A stretch of 9,626 bases of DNA, taken from positions 1 through 9,626 of the forward strand of contig NYVS01000053.1 in the NCBI GenBank assembly GCA_002684755.1. The letters are read 5' to 3'. Position numbers and translations under genes: made by a program. This DNA is from Phycisphaerae bacterium (GTDB lineage: Bacteria > Planctomycetota > Phycisphaerae > Phycisphaerales > SM1A02). Positions 1-6,359 of this stretch are shown piece after piece. Below the pieces are notes generated by a model. The model was not told the origin of the DNA. It did no database searches and saw only the letters and a program-made list of their open reading frames with translations. How positions within the stretch are numbered: the stretch's first letter is position 1; every line of letters begins with the position of its first letter.

Positions 1-2445
1 CTGCTCGATGCGGAGGACTGGGACGCGCTGGTGTCGATGGGACGCGAGGAACTGCGTGGTGGCTCGCACCTGCTCGACGTGTGCGTGGACTTCGTGGGAC
101 GCGACGGTGCCCGCGACATGGCCGAGGTGGCCAGCCGATACGCGACGAGTCTCAACGCGCCGATCATGATCGACTCCACCGAGGCGCCGACCATCGAGGC
201 GGGACTCAAGCGACTGGGCGGCAAGTGCGTCGTCAACTCCATCAACCTGGAGGACGGCGAGCGACGGCTCGACGAGATCTGCCCGCTCCTGAAGGCGCAC
301 GGCGCGGCCTGCGTCGCCCTGACCATCGACGAGGATCCCCAGGCGGGCATGGCCAAGACCGCGGATCGCAAGCTCGAGATCGCAACGCGGATCCACGAAC
401 TCTTCACGGGCAAGTGGGGGCTCGACGAGTGCGACCTCCTGTTCGATCCACTGACCTTCACGATCGCGACCGGCGTCGAGGAGGATCGGGCGCTCGGACA
501 CGAGACGCTCGAGGGCATCCGGCTGATCGCGGAACGTTTTCCGAAGTGCGGGATCCTGCTCGGTCTCTCGAACATCTCCTTCGGTCTCCGGGCTCCGGCC
601 CGGGCGGTGCTGAATTCCGTGTTCCTCGATCACGCGCGGGCCCGGGGGCTCACCGCGGCGATCGTGCACGCGTCGAAGATCCTTCCGCGGACGAAGATCG
701 ACGAGGAGAAGTGGGCCGCCGCGGAGTGGCTCATCTTCGACCGCCGTGGCGCGGAACGCCCCGAAGGGATGTCCGAGGACTTCGATCCGCTGCTGCACTT
801 CATCGGGCTCTTTCCCGAGGACGGCGAGACCGAGGAGCGGGTCTCCATGGAGTCCTTGACCGTTCCGGAACGGCTTCAACGGCACATCATCGACGGCGAG
901 GACGACGGGCTCGCGGAGACGTTGGACGAGGCGCTGGTCGATCTCGCGCCGCTGGAGATCATCAACGACCACCTGCTGGCGGGGATGAAGATCGTGGGCG
1001 AGCTCTTCGGTGACGGCCGGATGCAGCTTCCCTTCGTGCTCCAGTCCGCCGAGGTGATGAAGAAGGCGGTGGCCCGCCTCGAACCGCTGATGGACAAGGT
1101 GGAAGGCGATGTCGGGCGAGGATCCATCGTGCTCGCCACGGTCTCCGGCGACGTCCACGACATCGGGAAGAACCTCGTCGACATCATCCTCACCAACAAC
1201 GGCTACACCGTCCACAACATCGGGATCAAGCAGTCCGTGGAGCAGATCGTCGCCGCCTGGCGGGAGACCCGGGCGGACGCGATCGGGATGAGCGGCCTGC
1301 TCGTGAAGTCGGTGACGGTCATGGAACAGAACCTCCGAGCGTTCAACGAACTCGGCATCTCGGTGCCGGTGATCCTGGGCGGGGCGGCGCTCACGCGATT
1401 CCACGCCGAGAAGCGGTTGCGGGACATCTACGAAGGTCCGCTCTACTACGGCAAGGACGCCTTCGACGGTCTTCGGGTGTGTGATCGGATCTCCAACGAT
1501 GCGCTCGATGAGCTCGACGGCGAGATCACGGAACGGCTCGTGAAACGACAGGCCGCCGAGGCCACGGTCGCCGCCGCTCGGGAGGCGACCCGGGAACGTG
1601 GCGACACCGACACCCTCGTCGCGGCCCGGCCGCTCGCCGCCGTCACGGAACTTCCCGCAGTCCCGTTCTTCGGTTCCCGGCTCGTCGAAGAGGTTCCGAT
1701 CGAGGAGGTCTTCGCGTACGTGAACCGGACCGCCCTCTACCGGGGGCAGTGGGGGCTTCGCAAGGGTTCCATGGATGCCGATGAGTACGCGGCGCACCTC
1801 GCGGCCCACGCCGATCCGGTCTTCGAGCGTTTGAAGGCGGAGTGCCGCGCGGAACCGATCCTCGCCCCGAAGGTGGTCTACGGATGGTGGCCCGCCAACG
1901 GCGACGGCGACGATCTGGTCGTCTTCGATGCGGAGGATCACGATCGGGAGATCGCACGGTTCGCGTTCCCTCGTCAGTCGTCCCGGCAGCGTCGCTGTCT
2001 CGCCGACTACTTCCGACCGCTCGAATCGGGCGAACGGGACGTCGTCGGTTTCCACTGCGTCACGATGGGCGAGGAGGTCTCTCGTCGGGCCCGGACGCTT
2101 TTCGAGGCGGATCGCTACGCCGACTACCTGTACCTCCATGGCTTCGGCGTCGAGTGCGCGGAGGGGCTCGCGGAGATGTGGCACAAGCGGATGCGGGCCG
2201 AGATCGGGATCGGGCACCACGATGATCCCGACATCCGCCGACTGTTCGGTCAGAACTACCAGGGGTGCCGATACTCCTTCGGCTATCCCGCCTGCCCGGA
2301 GATGTCCGATCAGGAGACGCTCTTCAAGCTGCTCGAACCGGAGCGGATCGGCTGCCGTCTCACTGAGAACTGGCAGATCGATCCCGAGCAGTCGACCAGC
2401 GCGCTCGTGGTGCATCACCCGGATGCGGCCTACTTCAGTGCGTGA
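1..2445 (+). CDS. metH: Methionine synthase, cobalamin-dependent (5'-truncated by window edge)
   Basis: Transfers a methyl group from 5-methyltetrahydrofolate through cobalamin to homocysteine, giving methionine; cytoplasmic. The frame is open from base 1, so the homocysteine/zinc domain and true start lie to the left; the GTG at 31 is not a credible start. Visible domains in order: pterin-binding barrel (about 1-800, with IDSTEAPTIEAGL and LGLSNISFGL); helical cap of the B12 domain (about 860-1110); B12-binding Rossmann domain (about 1120-1490) with DVHDIGKN, whose His at 1156-1158 is the predicted cobalt ligand, a Ser at 1291 in MSGLLVKS, and LGGAALTR; and the C-terminal reactivation domain (about 1650-2442), which binds S-adenosylmethionine, with RYSFGYPACP from 2269 matching the family RxxxGY motif. 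All key motifs are intact. The SGLLVKS/GGAALTR wording and FxGQWGLRKG resemble actinobacterial MetH more than E. coli MetH (from memory). No terminator-like hairpin with a T-run follows. Confidence 0.95.
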   Translation: MLDAEDWDALVSMGREELRGGSHLLDVCVDFVGRDGARDMAEVASRYATSLNAPIMIDSTEAPTIEAGLKRLGGKCVVNSINLEDGERRLDEICPLLKAHGAACVALTIDEDPQAGMAKTADRKLEIATRIHELFTGKWGLDECDLLFDPLTFTIATGVEEDRALGHETLEGIRLIAERFPKCGILLGLSNISFGLRAPARAVLNSVFLDHARARGLTAAIVHASKILPRTKIDEEKWAAAEWLIFDRRGAERPEGMSEDFDPLLHFIGLFPEDGETEERVSMESLTVPERLQRHIIDGEDDGLAETLDEALVDLAPLEIINDHLLAGMKIVGELFGDGRMQLPFVLQSAEVMKKAVARLEPLMDKVEGDVGRGSIVLATVSGDVHDIGKNLVDIILTNNGYTVHNIGIKQSVEQIVAAWRETRADAIGMSGLLVKSVTVMEQNLRAFNELGISVPVILGGAALTRFHAEKRLRDIYEGPLYYGKDAFDGLRVCDRISNDALDELDGEITERLVKRQAAEATVAAAREATRERGDTDTLVAARPLAAVTELPAVPFFGSRLVEEVPIEEVFAYVNRTALYRGQWGLRKGSMDADEYAAHLAAHADPVFERLKAECRAEPILAPKVVYGWWPANGDGDDLVVFDAEDHDREIARFAFPRQSSRQRRCLADYFRPLESGERDVVGFHCVTMGEEVSRRARTLFEADRYADYLYLHGFGVECAEGLAEMWHKRMRAEIGIGHHDDPDIRRLFGQNYQGCRYSFGYPACPEMSDQETLFKLLEPERIGCRLTENWQIDPEQSTSALVVHHPDAAYFSA

Positions 2446-2475
2446 AGCAAGGCCGGTCGGAGCGTCGGAAATCGA

Positions 2476-2485
2476 AACGATCGTT
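2476..2485. promoter_or_regulatory. Perfect 10-bp palindrome AACGATCGTT upstream of the response regulator
   Basis: AACGATCGTT reads the same on both strands and lies in the 99-base gap between metH and the regulator gene, 27 bases before the candidate -10 TAGAAT. A dimeric regulator could bind here, but a single short palindrome can arise by chance. The rest of the gap holds a GC-rich GGGGCCCC run (2494-2501) and nothing else I can name. Confidence 0.2.
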
Positions 2486-2510
2486 GGGATCTCGGGGCCC
2501 CCGGGTTCCG

Positions 2511-2518
2511 GCTAGAAT
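2511..2518 (+). promoter_or_regulatory. Candidate -10 element (GCTAGAAT) for the response regulator
   Basis: TAGAAT (2513-2518) matches the sigma-70 type -10 at four of six bases and stands out in GC-rich surroundings. It ends 26 bases before the regulator's ATG, which would give a very short leader. No good -35 lies at 16-18 bases; TTGGGA at 2484-2489 is 23 bases away, which is too far. GAGGGAG at 2527-2533 is the likely ribosome binding site, 11 bases before the ATG, somewhat long. Having its own promoter would separate this gene from metH. Confidence 0.35.
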
Positions 2519-2544
2519 TCTGGTACGAGGGAGTCGGCGGACGC

Positions 2545-4242
2545 ATGAACGGCAACGTGACCAAGGTGCTGCTGGTGGACGATCAGGCGATCGTCATCGA
2601 AGGCATGCGCCGGATGCTCGCGGACCGACCCGAACTCTGCTTCGAGGCGGAGCAGGATCCCGCGGCCGCGGTCGAAGCCGCGAGGCGGTTCGAACCGGAC
2701 GTCATTCTTCAGGACCTGGTGATGCCGGAGGTCGATGGATTCGACCTCCTTCGCGCCTATCGACGCACTTCCGGGCTCGCCGATGTGCCGGTGATCGTGC
2801 TCTCCAGCCGGGAGGAGGGGGCCACCAAGGCCGAGGCGTTCGAACGGGGCGCGGACGACTACCTCGTGAAGATGCCGGAGGCTGTGGAGCTCCTGGCCAG
2901 GATCCGGATTCACGTGGAACGACGGCGGGCGATGCTGGAGCAACGCCGCGCCCGGCGCAGGCTCGAGGAGGCGAATCGCGACATCGCGAGGCTCAACGAG
3001 CAGATCGAGACGGAAAAGGAATCCATCGAACTCGGGGCGCAGCGGGACCGGGAACGGCTCGCGGCGATCACCACCCTCGGGGCCGATCTCAATCGATACC
3101 AGGACTTCGAACTCCTGCTCGATCGCATCCTGCTGGAGGCGAGGACGTGCTGCGATGCGGAGGCCGGCGCGATCTACACGATCACCGGCGACCGGTTGGA
3201 GTGCAATCACATCCAGAACGAGAAGGTGGAGAACCGCGGCGACCACTTCTTCACGCATCGGATGAGTCGATCACTCAGTCTGGAGAGCGTCGCTGGCACG
3301 GTCGCCCTGACGGGGCGGGCGATCCGGGTGGAGGATGCCTATTCGATCCCGCCGGAGCTGGACTGTTCCTACGACACCGGGCGTGATCTGGACTCGGGCT
3401 ATCGCACCAAGGCGCTGTTGAGTCTCCCGCTGCGGACCCGCGACGGCAAGATTCGAGGCGTCCTGCAGCTCGCGAATCCGGGGGGCGAGGACGCAGGCCT
3501 CCCGTTCACCGACGAGGACCAGCAGATCATCGAGCACTTCGCGGGCCTCGCGACGGTGGCGATCGAACGGACCGCCATGACGCGGGCCCTGGTCATGCGG
3601 ATGATCGCGATGGCCGAAGTCCGTGATCCGACCGAGACCGGAACCCACGTGCAGCGGGTCGCGGGGTATTCGACGGTCCTCTACGACGCCTGGGCGGTTC
3701 GGCACGGCGTGTCGGATGTCGAACGCGAGAAGAACCGCGACCGGCTTCGGACCGCGGCGATGCTTCACGACGTCGGCAAGGTGGGCATCCCCGACGCGAT
3801 CCTCAAGAAGCCCGGTCGACTGGACGACGCGGAGTTCGCGCACATGCAGCGACACGCGGTCATCGGTGCCAGGCTCTTCCGGGGGATGCGGACCGACTTC
3901 GACGACGTCGCGCGGGAGGTCGCGCTCCATCACCACGAACGATGGGATGGAACGGGATATCCGGGGCCGATCGAGCCGGACGCGGCGCTCGAACCATCGG
4001 AGACCCCGACGCGCGTTGGCCTGGCGGGGGCGGAGATTCCACTCTTCGCGCGGATCGTCGGGCTCGCCGACGTCTACGACGCGCTTTCGACGGCTCGGGC
4101 GTACAAGGCGTCATGGCCCGAGGACCGGGTGCTCGAGGTGATCCGTGAGGAATCCGGGAAGCACTTCGATCCCGAGCTGGTCGAGATCCTGATGGAATGC
4201 GTCGAGGACTTCCGAGAAGTCCGTGCTCGGTACGCGGACTGA
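2545..4242 (+). CDS. Response regulator: receiver-GAF-HD-GYP, probable c-di-GMP phosphodiesterase
   Basis: A 565-residue cytoplasmic signalling protein. Residues 1-120 are a CheY-like receiver with acidic D12/D13, phosphoacceptor D57 in VILQDLVMP, S87 and K109. Residues about 125-170 are charged and probably a coiled-coil linker. Residues about 173-345 are a GAF domain, a possible small-ligand sensor. Residues about 348-560 are an HD-GYP domain: H368 in GTHVQRV, H408-D409 in HDVGK, HHHERWDGTGYP at 462-473, and ADVYDAL with D509. In the family, this domain hydrolyses cyclic di-GMP with a bi-metal centre, and the motifs look intact, so activity is expected. About 17 extra residues lie between GYP (471-473) and the usual GL-G-x-x-IP segment (from 492). 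No histidine kinase gene is in the window, so this is an orphan regulator. The chosen ATG keeps the whole receiver and has GAGGGAG upstream. Output is probably post-translational, as there is no DNA-binding domain. Confidence 0.95.
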   Translation: MNGNVTKVLLVDDQAIVIEGMRRMLADRPELCFEAEQDPAAAVEAARRFEPDVILQDLVMPEVDGFDLLRAYRRTSGLADVPVIVLSSREEGATKAEAFERGADDYLVKMPEAVELLARIRIHVERRRAMLEQRRARRRLEEANRDIARLNEQIETEKESIELGAQRDRERLAAITTLGADLNRYQDFELLLDRILLEARTCCDAEAGAIYTITGDRLECNHIQNEKVENRGDHFFTHRMSRSLSLESVAGTVALTGRAIRVEDAYSIPPELDCSYDTGRDLDSGYRTKALLSLPLRTRDGKIRGVLQLANPGGEDAGLPFTDEDQQIIEHFAGLATVAIERTAMTRALVMRMIAMAEVRDPTETGTHVQRVAGYSTVLYDAWAVRHGVSDVEREKNRDRLRTAAMLHDVGKVGIPDAILKKPGRLDDAEFAHMQRHAVIGARLFRGMRTDFDDVAREVALHHHERWDGTGYPGPIEPDAALEPSETPTRVGLAGAEIPLFARIVGLADVYDALSTARAYKASWPEDRVLEVIREESGKHFDPELVEILMECVEDFREVRARYAD

Positions 4243-4275
4243 AATCGGACGTTCCCGCGGGAGGGACCGGGGGTG

Positions 4276-4300
4276 GGAACATGCCCCATCGACATCCGTC
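4276..4300 (+). promoter_or_regulatory. Candidate ECF-sigma promoter GGAAC-N16-CGTC
   Basis: GGAAC (4276-4280) and CGTC (4297-4300, followed by T) are exactly 16 bases apart. This matches the general pattern of promoters used by many extracytoplasmic-function sigma factors (AAC-type -35, CGTC/CGTT-type -10). A start near 4307 would give a leader of about 100 bases before the small gene at 4410. The same stretch carries the inverted repeat GGTGGGA (4272-4278) / TCCCACC (4301-4307), so an operator or an RNA stem at the end of the regulator transcript is an alternative reading. No sigma factor gene is visible. Confidence 0.3.
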
Positions 4301-4325
4301 TCCCACCTCCTGATTCCCGGTTATT

Positions 4326-4343
4326 CGAACGAAAATCCGTTCG
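4326..4343. repeat. Inverted repeat CGAACG-N6-CGTTCG in leader of small gene
   Basis: The 6-bp arms CGAACG (4326-4331) and CGTTCG (4338-4343) are perfectly complementary around AAAATC. It lies in the most AT-rich part of the 167-base gap between the HD-GYP gene and the small gene. It could be an operator or an RNA hairpin; there is no T-run after it, so it is not a terminator. Confidence 0.3.
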
Positions 4344-4371
4344 GGGCGGTTCATGACGAACTCCGGTGCGG

Positions 4372-4387
4372 CCTGATTCGTATCAGG
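4372..4387. repeat. Inverted repeat CCTGAT-TCGT-ATCAGG just before a Shine-Dalgarno
   Basis: Perfect 6-bp arms (4372-4377 and 4382-4387) flank a four-base TCGT loop. The repeat ends seven bases before the ribosome binding site of the small gene. The left arm plus TC (CCTGATTC) also occurs at 4309-4316. As DNA it could be an operator; as RNA a compact hairpin beside the ribosome binding site that could affect translation. Confidence 0.35.
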
Positions 4388-4394
4388 TGGACAC

Positions 4395-4402
4395 AAGGGA
4401 GG
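4395..4402 (+). promoter_or_regulatory. Strong Shine-Dalgarno AAGGGAGG that fixes the small gene's start
   Basis: AAGGGAGG ends seven bases before the ATG at 4410, near-ideal spacing. It is the strongest ribosome binding site in the window and the main reason to believe the short downstream frame is translated. Confidence 0.75.
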
Positions 4403-4409
4403 CACACTC

Positions 4410-4694
4410 ATGAACGACGAAAACACCACACCCCGACGACCCGATTCCAGCGACGATTCCCACCGGTACGACGAGCACCAAACGTTCTCCAACGGCGCCG
4501 ATCTCGCGCCGGAGCTTCCGTTCGGAATGTCGGGCATCACGGGCCTGTTGCAGCGACTCGCGACGGGCGTCGAAGAGGAACGATGGTCGCCGGACAAGCA
4601 GCGCATGGTGGCCAGGTACCTGCTGGATCTGTCCAGGGACTACTGGTTGAACGGCGACGAGGTCGCGTTCTGCCGGCAGCTCGCAGCGGCCTGA
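4410..4694 (+). CDS. Small hypothetical protein, 94 residues
   Basis: I do not recognise this family. Residues 1-35 are polar and charged (Asn, Asp, Pro, Ser, His) and look disordered. Residues about 37-94 look folded: a short FGMSGITGLLQRLATG segment, then two amphipathic helices rich in Arg/Leu and Glu/Asp (around KQRMVARYLLDLSRDYW and DEVAFCRQLAAA). It has no signal peptide or membrane segment, and one Cys near the end. Support for a real gene: a strong ribosome binding site, its own gap with inverted repeats, a hairpin terminator just after the stop, and no larger gene on the other strand. It stands alone, in the same direction as the HD-GYP regulator 167 bases upstream, so a link to that regulator is possible but unproven. 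Composition differs from the Arg/Gly/Pro-rich shadow frames around it. Confidence 0.75.
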   Translation: MNDENTTPRRPDSSDDSHRYDEHQTFSNGADLAPELPFGMSGITGLLQRLATGVEEERWSPDKQRMVARYLLDLSRDYWLNGDEVAFCRQLAAA

Positions 4695-4718
4695 ACCGCT
4701 TCACGAATTCCTGCTCCC

Positions 4719-4739
4719 GTCCGGTCGCTTCGACCGGAC
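4719..4739 (+). other. Perfect 9-bp hairpin after the small gene
   Basis: GTCCGGTCG (4719-4727) pairs perfectly with CGACCGGAC (4731-4739) around the loop CTT. It starts 24 bases after the small gene's stop and is followed within four bases by the terminator hairpin. It may protect the transcript 3' end or strengthen termination. There is no T-run directly after it. Confidence 0.6.
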
Positions 4740-4742
4740 GAC

Positions 4743-4779
4743 CACCGCCGACGTCTCCGGGCGTCGGCGGTGACGTTTT
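4743..4779 (+). terminator. Intrinsic terminator for the small gene (11-bp GC stem, TTTT)
   Basis: CACCGCCGACG (4743-4753) pairs with CGTCGGCGGTG (4762-4772) around an eight-base loop, and ACGTTTT follows (4773-4779). The T-run is short but the stem is perfect and very GC-rich. It lies between converging genes: on the minus strand no T-run would follow, so it best serves plus-strand transcripts, though the stem may also block traffic from the minus-strand gene that ends at 4807. Confidence 0.65.
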
Positions 4780-4806
4780 GCGGGACGCGTCGGATCGGGC
4801 GTCCGG

Positions 4807-6252
4807 TCAACGGTCGATGCGCGGGGGCGAGGACTTCATCGCCTCGACGCGGTCGAGGTTCTCCTTCGCCGCCGTCGCGAGGCGTCGCCATTCGGGGACG
4901 AGTTCGGACATGGGAGCGAGGGTGGCTCGGGCGACCCGGATTGCGCCGGCGTGGCGGGCGACGTCCTCGGGCACCGGCGTCATCGCCACGTAGGCGTCCA
5001 ACAGGGTCCGGCCGCGCTCCTCGAGGGCGAGCAGTTCCCGCGTGGTGTTCGCCACACCGTTCCAGCGACGAATGCACTGATCGCACGCGACGGTCCAGTT
5101 CTTCAGGCCCGCCTCGGAAAGCGCCCAGCCGTCCCGACCGAGGGACATCGGATATCGACTTCGTCTGTCGGGGCGATCAGGTGCGGCGAGTCTCGCACGC
5201 TCGATGGTCCAGGGAAGGCTCGCGGTGAGCGAGCCGATCGCGTCGACGACCGTGAAGATCATGTCCGCCTGGCGGGCGAGTCCTCCGCGGCCGGCGAACC
5301 GGTCGTCGGCGTCGGATCCGATCAGGGCGACGCCGGTGTCCGCCTGAGGTTCGACGGCTTCGACGCCGAGCGCGATCCGCAGGGGATCGAGTCCCACCGA
5401 AAGGCCGTCGGCGAGACCGGTCGCATCGAGTTCGGCGGCACGGATCCCCGGGCCCTGCTCGCCGGTCCGGATGACCGGCGTCGCGTCCGTGGAAGTCGCG
5501 TCGGGGCCGATCGTTCGAAGGACGCCGTCCGGTTCGACGCGGAGCGCGAGCGTGGGGTCGACCAGTGCGTCGAGGAGGGCGGCGCGTCCGTCCCTCGATT
5601 TCCGGGAGATCGTCGCGGGCATCGATCGGCGGCCCGCGACCCGAAGGGCGCTCAACTCCGACGCGACGGTCTCCGCGTCGCCGCCCCACGTCGGCAGGGT
5701 GCGGATCGCGGGGCGGTCGGATCCGAGGGGACGCATCACCACGATTCCCCGGTCGTCCCGTTCCTGGATCTCGATCTCGTCGAGCACCAGCCATTCCTCG
5801 CAGGCGAACAGCGGCAGGATCGCCGCGCCGCCCGCGGTGCGGATCAGGGCGATCGTCCGAAGGTCGTCGGCCGCCAGCCGGATCGCGTTCGCGATCGCGA
5901 GTCCGTCGTCGAGCCGGCCGAGGGTCGAATCGAACTCGAGGAGCACGCCGTCCCATCCCTCGCTCTTCGCGAGGGCCAGGCACGTCTCGACGCCGGCGGC
6001 GGTGGCATCGACCCCGATGGTGCCGCGAATCGGCACCAGCAGGAATCGGAACGGCGCCGACGAGGTCGCGGCCGAGCGGCCCGGCAGGTCGGGTGCCGTC
6101 GGTGCGGCGGGCATCGGGTTCGCGGAGGTCGCCAGCGTGAAACCGAGCACGACCGAGGCGAGGGCCGACGCGAGCTGGAAGGGGGATCGACGGCCTTGCA
6201 CGGGGTGGGGCATGGGGCCTGTCATGGGCTGTGGCATGGTGGTCTCTGTCAT
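4807..6252 (-). CDS. Exported ClpP/NfeD-like protein, catalytic serine apparently lost
   Basis: A 481-residue protein. Residues about 20-45 (RR, then ASALASVVLGFTLATSA) look like a signal peptide or membrane anchor, followed by an Ala/Pro-rich linker; the mature part should be outside the cytoplasm. Residues about 68-300 follow the ClpP-crotonase fold as found at the N-terminus of NfeD proteins: LLVPIRGTIG (71-80), DGVLLEFDSTLGR (101-113), LRTIALIRTAGGAA (131-144), ALVDPTLAL (229-237) and LDATGLADGLSVGLDPLRIALG (275-296). NfeD proteases carry Ser in an A-S-A-G turn; here the aligned stretch is T-A-G-G-A-A (139-144), with no Ser, and I see no clear Lys for the dyad. A non-catalytic role is inferred. 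The C-terminal 100 residues are helical and include a CxxC (C390, C393). NfeD's usual membrane and OB domains are missing. The start is uncertain: Met at 6252, 6237, 6225 or 6213, none with a good ribosome binding site. Transcribed divergently from rnd. Confidence 0.75.
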   Translation of the reverse strand: MTETTMPQPMTGPMPHPVQGRRSPFQLASALASVVLGFTLATSANPMPAAPTAPDLPGRSAATSSAPFRFLLVPIRGTIGVDATAAGVETCLALAKSEGWDGVLLEFDSTLGRLDDGLAIANAIRLAADDLRTIALIRTAGGAAILPLFACEEWLVLDEIEIQERDDRGIVVMRPLGSDRPAIRTLPTWGGDAETVASELSALRVAGRRSMPATISRKSRDGRAALLDALVDPTLALRVEPDGVLRTIGPDATSTDATPVIRTGEQGPGIRAAELDATGLADGLSVGLDPLRIALGVEAVEPQADTGVALIGSDADDRFAGRGGLARQADMIFTVVDAIGSLTASLPWTIERARLAAPDRPDRRSRYPMSLGRDGWALSEAGLKNWTVACDQCIRRWNGVANTTRELLALEERGRTLLDAYVAMTPVPEDVARHAGAIRVARATLAPMSELVPEWRRLATAAKENLDRVEAMKSSPPRIDR

Positions 6253-6295
6253 GGACGGTTTCGGGTGGAGCGATCTGCGACGAGGTCGGACTTCG

Positions 6296-6301
6296 ATCCT
6301 A
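6296..6301 (-). promoter_or_regulatory. Candidate -10 (TAGGAT) for the ClpP-like gene
   Basis: On the minus strand this reads TAGGAT, preceded by GGG, 43 bases before the ATG at 6252. It stands back-to-back with the rnd -10 candidate, 16 bases away, as expected for a divergent promoter region of only 107 bases. No -35 match was found. Confidence 0.3.
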
Positions 6302-6315
6302 CCCCGAGGTTCATC

Positions 6316-6323
6316 GCTACACT
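6316..6323 (+). promoter_or_regulatory. Candidate -10 (GCTACACT) for rnd
   Basis: TACACT (6318-6323) lies 36 bases before the ATG at 6360. The nine-base CGCTACACT (6315-6323) is identical to the one in front of tRNA-Arg. No -35 resembling TTGACA occurs at 16-18 bases. Confidence 0.4.
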
Positions 6324-6359
6324 CGCCTCGACTCCCTCGGCGTCGTGTTTCGAGGAGCG

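Noticed and set aside
21..46. RR in the signal region of the ClpP-like protein as a Tat signal (protein residues 21-46)
   Set aside because: The motif is RRSPFQ, with Phe one place too far from the Arg pair for the usual RRxF pattern; a general signal peptide or anchor is more likely.
2512..3258. Minus-strand frame opposite the receiver and GAF domains
   Set aside because: Antisense shadow of a gene with clear receiver, GAF and HD-GYP motifs.
4253..4262. TCCCGCGGGA palindrome as terminator of the HD-GYP gene
   Set aside because: It is too small to form a useful hairpin and no T-run follows; I see no clear terminator for that gene.
6231..6359. GTG at 6231 as the start of rnd
   Set aside because: It would overlap the start of the divergent ClpP-like gene and remove the promoter region; the extra residues match nothing in RNase D.
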